From positions 11,013 to 22,559 of the forward strand of contig CALMOL010000261.1 of the NCBI GenBank assembly GCA_937871685.1: 11,547 nucleotides of DNA. Reading direction: 5' to 3'. Shown here in pieces: positions 1 to 6,350 of this stretch. The notes below the pieces were generated by a model. That model was given only the letters and a program-made list of their open reading frames with translations, did not search any database and had not been told where the DNA came from. This stretch comes from an uncultured Verrucomicrobiota bacterium (GTDB lineage Bacteria > Verrucomicrobiota > Verrucomicrobiia > Chthoniobacterales > SZAS-18). The position numbers were made by a program, and so were the translations under genes. How positions within the stretch are numbered: position 1 is the first letter of the stretch; each line of letters starts with the position of its first letter.

Positions 1-45
1 GACCGCCCCCAGCGCGCCGAGCGCACCTGCTCGCGAGGCCTTGAT

Positions 46-1734
46 TCACACCGTGCGTTTCAGTCGCCGGCTATTTTCCGCCGGAGCCGCGCGGAAGATG
101 GTGGCTTGGAAGGCGGAGGATAGCAGCATGACGGTCGCGCAGCCGATCACGTTGAACCACAGGTAAGAGATCGAGAGCGTCGCATACAACGCGAGCACGA
201 GGACCTGGGCGCACACCCCGGCCCAGAACACCGCGGAGCCGCGGACCCGCGGCAGCAGGAAGGCCACGAGGAACAGGCCGAGGACGGAGCCGTAGAACAG
301 CGAGCCGAGGATGTTTCCCGCCTCGATCAGGTTTTCGACGAGGTTCGCAAACAGCGCGAAGCCCACCGCCACCACGCCCCATCCCGCCGTCAGCCAGCGA
401 GATGCCCGCACGCCATGCGCCTCGTCCGCGTCCGGTCGGAAGAGAGGTCGGTAAAAATCCACCATCGTGGTGGAGGCCAGCCCTCCCAGCCCGGCGGCCG
501 CGGCCGACATCGCGGCGCAGAACACCACGGCTACGACCAGCCCCACGAGGCCGCGCGGAAGATGGTTCAGCACGAAGGTGAGGAACACGAAGTCCGAATC
601 CTTGCCTGGCGGCCGCGCGCCGCCGGCCTGCGCCGCCTCGCGCCTCGCCTGGACCCGAAGTTCATTAAGGCGCGCGTCGGCCGAGAGGGCCTCGCGCTGG
701 GCCGCCGCGGCAGCGAGGGCATCGGGCGCGCCCAGCATCCGGCGGACGCTGTCGTGCCGCGCCGCGAACGCGGCCGAATGGGCCTGCTCCAGCGCGGGCG
801 AGGTCGCCACGCCGGGCGCGAAGGAGAGCGGCGGGCGCTCGAACTGGTAGAACACGAACACGAGCGCGCCGACGAGGCAGATGCCCGCCTGCATGGGGAT
901 CTTGAGCAGCGCGTTGAAGAGGAGGCCGAGGCGCGAGCGGGTCGAAGACTCGCCCGCGAGGTAGCGTTGCACCTGGGTCTGGTCGGCGCCGAAATACGAA
1001 AGAGCCAGGAAGAACCCGCCGAGCAATCCCGACCAGAAGGTGTAGCGCCGGCTTGGATCGATGGAGAAGTCCACCGCATCCAGCTTGCCGAGCTTCCCGG
1101 CGACGGTGAACGCTTGGCCGAGCGAGACATCCGCGGGCAGACTCGCCACCACCACGCCGAACGCCGCGACCATCCCCACGAAGGCCACGCCGAGCTGGAG
1201 CTGCTGCGTCACGCTCACCGCGCGCGCGCCGCCGGTGGTAGTGTAGAGGATCACCAAGCCGCCGGAGAGGAGGATGGTGGCGGACAAGTTCCAGCCGAGC
1301 AGCGCCGAGAGGATGATGGCCGGCGCGTAGAGCGTGATGCCGGTGGCCAGCCCTCGCTGCACGAGGAAGAGCGCCGCACCGAGACGGCGCGTCTTTTCGT
1401 CGAAGCGGCGTCCGAGGTATTCGTAGGCCGTGAACACCCCCCAGCGCTGGAAGGCGGGAATGAACACCGCGCACACCACGATGAGCGCAAAGGGCAGGCC
1501 GAAGTAATTCTGCACGAAGCCCATCCCGCTCTCGTAGGCTTGGCCCGGGAGCGAGAGGAACGTGATCGCGCTCGCCTGGGTGGCCATCACGCTCACTCCG
1601 ATGGCGAGCGCGCGCGTGTCGGCGTCGCCTTTGAGGTAGGAAATGAGGCCGGCGTCACGGCGCGTGCGCCAGAGCCCGTAGCCGACGATGCCTAGAAGCG
1701 TCGCGGCGAGCACGGCGAAGTCGAGCGCGTTCAC
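46..1734 (-). CDS. SSS-family sodium:solute symporter, long-loop type
   Basis: Inner-membrane carrier that should couple sodium entry to uptake of an organic solute. About 13 hydrophobic helices are visible. Family hallmarks, numbered from the chosen start, are ATQASAITFLSLPG (about 52-64) in the second helix, TAYEYLGRRF (102-111), DQTQVQRYLA (251-260) and AAMSAAAAGL followed by DFYRPL (from 407). An Ala- and charge-rich stretch of about 80 residues (298-379) forms an extramembrane loop between two helices. I recall similar loops in SSS proteins of Bacteroidota and Verrucomicrobiota, so it is probably a subfamily trait. The chosen start is a GTG at 1734 (562 residues), because it overlaps the stop of the small upstream gene as GTGA and puts the first helix near the N-terminus. 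An upstream start at 1815 would add 27 Arg/Ala-rich residues read over the small gene. Family is certain; the substrate is unknown, though the neighbouring deacetylase suggests a sugar-derived or amide-derived molecule. Confidence 0.93.
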   Translation of the reverse strand: MNALDFAVLAATLLGIVGYGLWRTRRDAGLISYLKGDADTRALAIGVSVMATQASAITFLSLPGQAYESGMGFVQNYFGLPFALIVVCAVFIPAFQRWGVFTAYEYLGRRFDEKTRRLGAALFLVQRGLATGITLYAPAIILSALLGWNLSATILLSGGLVILYTTTGGARAVSVTQQLQLGVAFVGMVAAFGVVVASLPADVSLGQAFTVAGKLGKLDAVDFSIDPSRRYTFWSGLLGGFFLALSYFGADQTQVQRYLAGESSTRSRLGLLFNALLKIPMQAGICLVGALVFVFYQFERPPLSFAPGVATSPALEQAHSAAFAARHDSVRRMLGAPDALAAAAAQREALSADARLNELRVQARREAAQAGGARPPGKDSDFVFLTFVLNHLPRGLVGLVVAVVFCAAMSAAAAGLGGLASTTMVDFYRPLFRPDADEAHGVRASRWLTAGWGVVAVGFALFANLVENLIEAGNILGSLFYGSVLGLFLVAFLLPRVRGSAVFWAGVCAQVLVLALYATLSISYLWFNVIGCATVMLLSSAFQATIFRAAPAENSRRLKRTV

Positions 1735-1880
1735 GAGAACCACCGGGTAAGCGCCCACAGCAGCGCGACCTGCGCGGCGAACGCGACCACGACTGCCGCA
1801 TACGCGCGCCGCCAAGTGCCGAAGAGGGGCGCCCCTTCGTGCTTAGGAGCAGGGGGAGATAGGATTACAGGATTGGGCAT
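1731..1880 (-). CDS. small single-helix membrane protein, putative symporter partner
   Basis: A 49-residue protein with a polar, Pro-rich N-terminal half (MPNPVILSPPAPKHEG) and one C-terminal hydrophobic helix running from about AYAAVVV to WALTRWFS. The start is the ATG at 1880, which has GGGGA seven bases upstream, one of the few plausible Shine-Dalgarno sites in the window; an in-frame ATG at 1922 lacks this. Its stop overlaps the symporter GTG start by four bases, so the two are probably translated in a coupled way. Several SSS transporters are known to have small membrane partners encoded next to them (for example DUF4212, DUF485 and DUF997 proteins). This one is shorter and does not obviously match those, so a role as accessory subunit or stabiliser is an inference from position and topology. 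It could instead serve mainly as a leader peptide for coupling. Confidence 0.7.
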   Translation of the reverse strand: MPNPVILSPPAPKHEGAPLFGTWRRAYAAVVVAFAAQVALLWALTRWFS

Positions 1881-1962
1881 CAAAGTGTCCCCGAAACGAG
1901 AAGAGTGTGAGTCGGCAGGCAAGTAGCATTCCGGTCTCCCGCCCGGCCAATCCTGTGAATCC
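1862..1962 (-). promoter_or_regulatory. inverted repeat spanning the start of the small membrane gene
   Basis: On the minus strand GGATTCACAGGATTGG (1962-1947) is followed 70 bases later by CCAATCCTGTAATCC (1876-1862), which is its reverse complement apart from one extra base. The second arm begins one base after the ATG at 1880-1878 and covers codons 2-7 of the 49-residue gene; the loop contains the GGGGA ribosome site and the ATG. The mRNA could therefore form a stem of 15 pairs with one bulge at the translation start. Alternatively, both arms may be remnants of a dispersed GGATT-n-ACAGGATT repeat lying in opposite orientation. The pairing is seen directly; a regulatory role is inferred. 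Apart from this the 94-base gap after the deacetylase gene shows no clear terminator. Confidence 0.45.
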
Positions 1963-1974
1963 GAAGACCCTGTC

Positions 1975-4530
1975 TCACTTGCCGCGCGCTTGGTCCTTGG
2001 CGTCGCCCTTCCCGAGCGACACGAGGTTCGCGAAGAAACGATAGGCGCCGGGCACGCCGGCCGGAAGCTGCCGGAACCACGAGAGGCTCGTGTAAACGTA
2101 GTGGCCGCGGCCGACGGGAGCGACGAGCACGCCGCCGTCGAGCGGCTTCTCGCCGGGGTCGTTCATCGAGACGAGCGGCGTCCATTCCTTGGCCCACTCG
2201 GTCGGGAAATACAGGCCGCGTTCCTGCACCCAGCCGGCGAAGTCAGCAGGGCCGAGGCGGTTCGGGCTGGTGAGCGCGGGGTGCTCCGGCGCAAGGATGC
2301 GGACTGGGGCCTCCTCATCGGTCACGCGGTCGCGGCTAACCCGAAGCGAGAAGGGGAAGAGATCGGCCGGTGGCGCGGGCAGCGTGTTGTATTGGACGAC
2401 CACGGTGCCGCCGGCGGCAGCGTAGGCGCGCAGTTCGGCGGACCATGCGGCGATGCGCTCCTGCATGTTGAAGGCGCGCACGCCGAGGATGACGGTATCG
2501 AAACCGGCGAGGTGGCTCGCGGCGACGTCCTCGTCGCGCAGGGTGGTCACCTCTGCGCCAATCTCGGCGAGGCTGGCGGGGATCGCGTCGCCCGCGCCGG
2601 GCAGGTAGCCGATGCGATGCGCGCGCAGGGCAATGTCGGCCCGAACGATCCGCGCCTCCGCCCGCGGCATGAGCGTTTGCGGTGGGATGTGTGGGTATTT
2701 GATGCGCTGGCGAGAATACAATGGAAGCGGATTGAACTTTCGCGACGTTCCGTTGCTCACCCTGTTCCACGTCGCGACTTCCAGCTTTCCCTCGGAGGCG
2801 GCGGCCGGGGGGGTGACGGTAAACTTGAGGACCTTGTCTTTGCCCTCGCCGCTGAGCTCGACCGCGGCCTCTTCCGGTTGCACCTGCCACCCTTCGGGCG
2901 AAACGAGTTTGAGCATCCCGCTCCACTCAGCTGCCGCGGCGGTCACGCGGACTTCGACCACGCGCGGACTGGCATCTGCGAACATGATCACGTCGCGTGC
3001 GAAGTTCACGAAGATCGGCGGGGTCACGACGAGCGGGAGATTCACCTCGCCATCCACGGGATCGGTGGAGCGATGGCGCGCCTCCAGCGCCCAGGTAATT
3101 TCGTGACCGCCTACCGACGCCGTGATCTCAACCGGGAAAGCCGGCGGGTTTTCCGGCTCGCCAATCCATTCCGGGTCGGCAACGGCGAAAGCGCCGGGCG
3201 TGCCGGCATCGCGCAACCAATACGGCGACGAGAACGGCGCGGACGCGGGCAGGATCGGCGTGGCCTTCTTCGTCACAAGCTGGCCGGCGGGCAGATCGGC
3301 ATCCACAGCGATCGACTCCCCACTGAGGGACAGTCGAGTGCGCAGCCAACGGACCGGCACAGCGGAGCGGTTTGTGGCTTCAAGCTGGAGCGCGAGCGCG
3401 TCGCCTGGGCGGGCGGTGGGTTTCTCGACCACGGCCTCAAAGCGCAGGCCGAGGCAGGCGGCGAGCAGGGTGTCTGTCTCGGCAAGCTTTTGCGCTGCCC
3501 ATGCGTCCTTGGCGGCGAGCGGGACAAGCGTGCGGCGCAGCTCGAGCAGCGCAGGGGCAGACGCGGCGGGATCGGCAGCGCTGAAACGACTGACGAGGGC
3601 GTCGATCTTCGCCCCCACGCCGTCTGCGCCGGGCACGCGGGCCCAGGTCGTGTTCACGCCTTCAAGAAGGTCTCCGCCCGGCGGGATCGGCGCGCCGTCG
3701 AGCAGCTTGAAATACTCGGTGCGGCCACCGCGCTCGGCCGTGACTCCGAAGCCCTGGCTCTTGTGCATGGAACGCGAAGCCGCGGAGATCTCCGGAAACG
3801 AGCGGCCGAGCAGAGGCTGGTAACCGCCAGCATCGGAGGTGGCATAGTCGGCGGGATTGAATGGAAGATTGCGAGCGCGAAAGAAGAAGGGCGAGGTATT
3901 CCACGTGATCCGGCGTGCCGCCCAGGCCGGGCCGGCGTCCGGGAAGCGTGCGGGATCGGCGGCGGCCCGGAACGCCTCGCGCGCGAGCTGCGCGGAGGCC
4001 GAGTGGTGGCCGTGGGTCAGCATGTCGTCCGGCTCGAAGCGAGTGACGATCGCGTCCGGACGGAAACGGCGAATGACGCGCACGGCGTCGGAGAGGATCG
4101 TGTCGCGGTCCCAGATGCGGAGCGACTCGGCGGCGTTTTTCGAGAAGCCGAAGTCATTTGCGCGGGAAAAGAACTGGCGCGCGTGGTCGGTGCGGCGCGC
4201 GGCCAGCAGCTCCTGCGTGCGGATCACGCCGAGTGCCTCGCGAAGCTCGGGTCCGATGAGGTTCTGGCCGCCGTCGCCGCGCGTGAGCGAGAGATAGCCG
4301 GCGTCGTAAAGGCTGCCGTTCGTCCAGGCAGCGAGGAGCGTGGTATTCTCGTCGTCGGGGTGCGCGGCGACGTAGAGCACGCGGCCAAGCACGCGCAGCC
4401 TTTGGAGGCCGAGCAGGATCTCGCCGGGCGGCAGGGCGCGCGCGGCGGGTAGAGGCGGAGCGGCCACGGCGGGAAGCACCACCGCGGCGGCGCACAGGGC
4501 CGCAAGCGCGCGGCGGAGGGAGAAGATCAT
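1975..4530 (-). CDS. secreted PIG-L/LmbE-family deacetylase with C-terminal GATase-like region
   Basis: Predicted zinc-dependent N-acyl hydrolase of 851 residues, exported. The signal peptide is MIFSLRRALAALCAAAVVLP with cleavage near AVAA (about 21-24). The LmbE domain (about 48-270) carries the zinc and catalytic motif AHPDDE (56-61), a conserved TRGDGGQN (83-90) and the second metal motif THGHHSA (172-178). A long middle part (about 350-620) looks like beta-sandwich domains. The last 230 residues (about 620-850) contain AHRIGYLPGAGD, VTTLRDED, FDTVILGVRAF and GTVVVQYN, a pattern like the class I glutamine-amidotransferase/ThuA fold, with no catalytic Cys evident. The ATG at 4530 was chosen because it starts the signal peptide; an ATG at 4605 would add 25 non-hydrophobic residues. 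Classic PIG-L enzymes such as MshB and BshB are about 230-300 residues and deacetylate GlcNAc conjugates; in this long exported type the substrate is not known to me. The genes for the small membrane protein and symporter follow on the same strand. Confidence 0.92.
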   Translation of the reverse strand: MIFSLRRALAALCAAAVVLPAVAAPPLPAARALPPGEILLGLQRLRVLGRVLYVAAHPDDENTTLLAAWTNGSLYDAGYLSLTRGDGGQNLIGPELREALGVIRTQELLAARRTDHARQFFSRANDFGFSKNAAESLRIWDRDTILSDAVRVIRRFRPDAIVTRFEPDDMLTHGHHSASAQLAREAFRAAADPARFPDAGPAWAARRITWNTSPFFFRARNLPFNPADYATSDAGGYQPLLGRSFPEISAASRSMHKSQGFGVTAERGGRTEYFKLLDGAPIPPGGDLLEGVNTTWARVPGADGVGAKIDALVSRFSAADPAASAPALLELRRTLVPLAAKDAWAAQKLAETDTLLAACLGLRFEAVVEKPTARPGDALALQLEATNRSAVPVRWLRTRLSLSGESIAVDADLPAGQLVTKKATPILPASAPFSSPYWLRDAGTPGAFAVADPEWIGEPENPPAFPVEITASVGGHEITWALEARHRSTDPVDGEVNLPLVVTPPIFVNFARDVIMFADASPRVVEVRVTAAAAEWSGMLKLVSPEGWQVQPEEAAVELSGEGKDKVLKFTVTPPAAASEGKLEVATWNRVSNGTSRKFNPLPLYSRQRIKYPHIPPQTLMPRAEARIVRADIALRAHRIGYLPGAGDAIPASLAEIGAEVTTLRDEDVAASHLAGFDTVILGVRAFNMQERIAAWSAELRAYAAAGGTVVVQYNTLPAPPADLFPFSLRVSRDRVTDEEAPVRILAPEHPALTSPNRLGPADFAGWVQERGLYFPTEWAKEWTPLVSMNDPGEKPLDGGVLVAPVGRGHYVYTSLSWFRQLPAGVPGAYRFFANLVSLGKGDAKDQARGK

Positions 4531-4590
4531 TCCGATGGGAAGTGAGGCGCTGGGAACAAGAATCAGCGTCTCATGGTCAAGCCGCGTTTT

Positions 4591-4687
4591 GGAGGGCGGT
4601 GGCAAGCGTCAGCGCGACACCTCTTTCGCATGAGATCGCGGCTTCGAAGAAAGGGCGGTGCCGCGCTGACGCCGGCCACCGCCCTCC
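4591..4687. repeat. 97-base imperfect palindrome, putative dispersed repeat element
   Basis: Left arm 4591-4621 and right arm 4657-4687 are reverse complements at 28 of 31 positions. The outer ends read GGAGGGCGGTGGC and GCCACCGCCCTCC, and the core GCGTCAGCGCG matches exactly. The mismatches fall at arm positions 14, 15 and 28. The 35-base loop can add a little pairing (CTTTC with GAAAG). The element sits 27 bases beyond the DUF2911 stop and about 60 bases before the deacetylase start. On the minus strand it is followed by AAAA, not a T-run, so it is not a standard intrinsic terminator, although so long a hairpin could still stop transcription or protect a 3' end. It resembles palindromic intergenic repeats that I associate with Verrucomicrobiota genomes (from memory). 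A small hairpin, GGCGG-CTG-CCGCC, lies just to its right at about 4690-4702. Confidence 0.8.
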
Positions 4688-4714
4688 ATGGCGGCTGCCG
4701 CCGCAAAAGGGGGT

Positions 4715-5632
4715 TCAGCCCTTGCTCCACTCAGCAATGTAAGACTCGCTCTTGCGCTTCTCGGCGGGGTCGGCGCCGTCGGGTTGGGCAGAGTTGGTCT
4801 CCAGCGCGAGCTTCGCGGCGGACACGGCGTCCGACTTTTTGCCCATCTTGGCGAGGATCTCCGCCTTCTTGTTCATCGCCCAGAAGGCCTTGGGATTCTT
4901 CTCGATGGCCACGTTGATCCACTCCAATGCCTTGGCGAGGTCCTTGCCGTTGTCGAGGTAGAAACTCGCGGCCGGGAAGTAGAAGTTCGGGGACAGCGGC
5001 TGGCCGGAAGCCATGGCGGCATTGATGGCGTCGGAAACCTGCGCCACGGTCTTCACGCCAAGCTTGAAGGCCACGCGGGCCTTGTCCCACTGGAAGTAGA
5101 TCGTGGCCGAGGTGTCCGTGATGTCCGCCACGCCGATCTCGAAGGTCTCGACGGGAGCGGCGAGCCCCAGCGGCTTGACCTTCACGCTGACCACGTCGTT
5201 CTCGGCCTTGTATTTGGCGGCGACGCTGCCGTTGATGGTGGTGTCCTTGTTCAGCACCACGGTCCACTCGTCTTTGCCCGGCTTGGAGAGCAGGGCGTAG
5301 GAGCCGGCAGGGACTTCCTTGCCCTCGATGGTCACGGCGCTGGAAAAGGTCACCTTCGTGGAGGCGTTCGCGCCGGTGCGCCACACCTCGTTCCACGGCA
5401 CGATGCCGCCGAAGACCTCGCGGCCTCTCCGGCTCGGGCGGGAGTATTCGATGTCCACGTCGGTGACGCCGACGCGGCTCTTGAGCGTGGCGCGCGGGCT
5501 GGGCTGGGGGAAGTCCACCCGCGGACCAGCCGGCGGCGCGGCCGGGGTCTGCGCGGAGGCGGTGGCAGAGGTGAGAGCGGTGCCGCCGATGAGCAACGCG
5601 GCGCGGAAGAAGGAGGAAAGGGCAGGGGACAT
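4715..5632 (-). CDS. secreted DUF2911-family protein with TPR-like C-terminus
   Basis: A 305-residue exported protein. The signal peptide is at 1-27 with cleavage after SATASA, then a short Ala/Pro linker. The DUF2911 domain (about 43-180) shows the full family pattern: SPRATLKSRVGVTDVDIEYSRP, GREVFGGIVPWNEVWRTGAN, TIEGKEVPAGSYALL, DEWTVVLNK and a final VSVKVKP...ETFEIGV...ATIYFQWD. The biochemical role of this family is unknown; members are common in Bacteroidota, Acidobacteriota and Verrucomicrobiota. The C-terminal part (about 215-285) has helix pairs such as DLAKALEWINVAIEKNPKAF followed by KKAEILAKMGKKSDAVSAAK, which looks like one to two tetratricopeptide repeats and suggests protein contacts. 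The ATG at 5632 was chosen because it opens the signal peptide; the frame continues upstream to 5962 only as Arg/Ala/Ser-rich sequence antisense to the neighbouring gene. No good Shine-Dalgarno site is seen. Confidence 0.92.
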   Translation of the reverse strand: MSPALSSFFRAALLIGGTALTSATASAQTPAAPPAGPRVDFPQPSPRATLKSRVGVTDVDIEYSRPSRRGREVFGGIVPWNEVWRTGANASTKVTFSSAVTIEGKEVPAGSYALLSKPGKDEWTVVLNKDTTINGSVAAKYKAENDVVSVKVKPLGLAAPVETFEIGVADITDTSATIYFQWDKARVAFKLGVKTVAQVSDAINAAMASGQPLSPNFYFPAASFYLDNGKDLAKALEWINVAIEKNPKAFWAMNKKAEILAKMGKKSDAVSAAKLALETNSAQPDGADPAEKRKSESYIAEWSKG

Positions 5633-5783
5633 GGGAAGGAAGATGGGGGGAGACGACGATGCCCGCGCGCATTCCCGGCGCAACGACGCGCTCGGCAGGA
5701 AAGCAGGAACGGCGGCGCGCGACATCTTAACCGCTGGCGTGTTTTGCCGGTTGCGACGTGGCTCGCGTCCGGGACGATGCGGG
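5633..5783. promoter_or_regulatory. divergent intergenic region between DUF2911 and DUF3347 genes
   Basis: These 151 bases separate two genes that point away from each other, so promoters for both must lie here or inside the neighbours. On the plus strand TTGCCG (5744-5749) and TTGCGA (5751-5756) could serve as -35 boxes, but no convincing -10 box sits at the right distance. On the minus strand TAAGAT (5729-5724) resembles a -10 box without a matching -35. No operator-like palindrome or riboswitch was recognised. The call rests on gene orientation, not on a clear motif. Confidence 0.35.
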
Positions 5784-6290
5784 ATGCTTCGCGTCGTCCT
5801 GTCCCTTGTCATGCTCGGCTTGGCCCTGCCCGTCGCGCGGGCTGCGGAGGGGCCCGCGGCGCGAGCGGATGTGGGCGATCCGCTGGCGGTGCTTCCCGCG
5901 GCATTACAGCGGGTGCTGCGCGAATACTTCGGCGTGCAGCAGGCATTGGCGGCGGATTCCATCGCGGGTTTGGCGACGCACGCGGACGCAATGCTGGAAG
6001 CGGCGACGCAGGGTCAAGGAGGAGAAATCCTTCCCGCCGATTTTGCCGAGAAAGTGAAGGTTCTTGCGGCGGCGGGAGACCTGAAGGCGGCGCGGGCGGC
6101 GTTCAAGCCGCTGAGCAAGTCGCTCATCGCCGTGATGGCGTCCGGAAAGCATCCGCGCACCTACGCGGTGGCCGAGGTGTTCTGCCCGATGGTGAATGCC
6201 GGATGGCTCCAAGCTGATGGCAAGACCGTGGCGAACCCCTATCACGGCAAGGCAATGCTGACGTGCGGCGGCGTCACGCGGACGTTCTGA
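5784..6290 (+). CDS. exported DUF3347-domain protein, possibly metal-related
   Basis: A 168-residue protein with a signal peptide (MLRVVLSLVMLGLALPVARA, cleavage after 20). The rest matches the DUF3347 pattern: LREYFGVQQALAADS (45-59) near the start of the domain, FKPLSKSLIAV (107-117), then FCPM (133-136), WLQ (141-143) and NPYHGKAMLTCG (151-162). DUF3347 occurs alone or fused to CusB-type periplasmic adaptors of copper/silver efflux systems, and its conserved Cys-Pro-Met and the Met and Cys near the C-terminus suggest soft-metal binding. No efflux genes are present in this window, so copper binding is a family-based inference. The first ATG at 5784 fits the signal peptide; the open frame before it has no sensible start. 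This is the only plus-strand gene here. It is divergent from the DUF2911 gene and convergent with polX. Confidence 0.88.
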   Translation: MLRVVLSLVMLGLALPVARAAEGPAARADVGDPLAVLPAALQRVLREYFGVQQALAADSIAGLATHADAMLEAATQGQGGEILPADFAEKVKVLAAAGDLKAARAAFKPLSKSLIAVMASGKHPRTYAVAEVFCPMVNAGWLQADGKTVANPYHGKAMLTCGGVTRTF

Positions 6291-6308
6291 AGTCTCAGGC
6301 GCGCGTTC

Positions 6309-6335
6309 GACGCTTCCCGCGTCTCGCAGAATTTT
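6309..6335 (+). terminator. weak hairpin between converging genes
   Basis: GACGC (6309-6313) and GCGTC (6319-6323) can pair around a TTCCC loop and are followed after a few bases by AATTTT. The stem is only five pairs and the T-run is short and offset. It lies 19 bases after the DUF3347 stop, where a terminator is expected, but the structure alone is weak. The rest of the 60-base gap shows nothing else. Confidence 0.22.
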
Positions 6336-6350
6336 GGCGATCGTGAAGTC

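Noticed and set aside
1..49. Possible next gene starting at GTG 49-47, overlapping the symporter stop as GTGA
   Set aside because: Only about 16 codons (V-N-Q-G-L-A-S-R...) are available before the window edge and they show no signal-peptide or domain pattern. The four-base overlap is suggestive but not enough.
415..1695. 426-codon plus-strand frame opposite the symporter
   Set aside because: It has an Arg/Glu/His-rich composition and no hydrophobic or conserved segments. The minus strand encodes a textbook SSS carrier.
1990..4452. 820-codon open frame on the plus strand opposite the deacetylase
   Set aside because: The product is rich in Arg, Gly, Glu and His with no domain or signal peptide. 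The opposite strand encodes a clear LmbE enzyme with catalytic motifs, so this is a GC-driven antisense shadow.
4575..4580. TTGACC on the minus strand upstream of the deacetylase as a -35 box
   Set aside because: No -10-like hexamer lies 15-19 bases downstream, so a promoter could not be supported.
4688..5783. Long plus-strand frame running through the DUF2911 gene toward the DUF3347 gene
   Set aside because: It is antisense to a clear DUF2911 gene and is not in frame with the DUF3347 gene. Its N-terminal part is low-complexity Gly/Arg/His.
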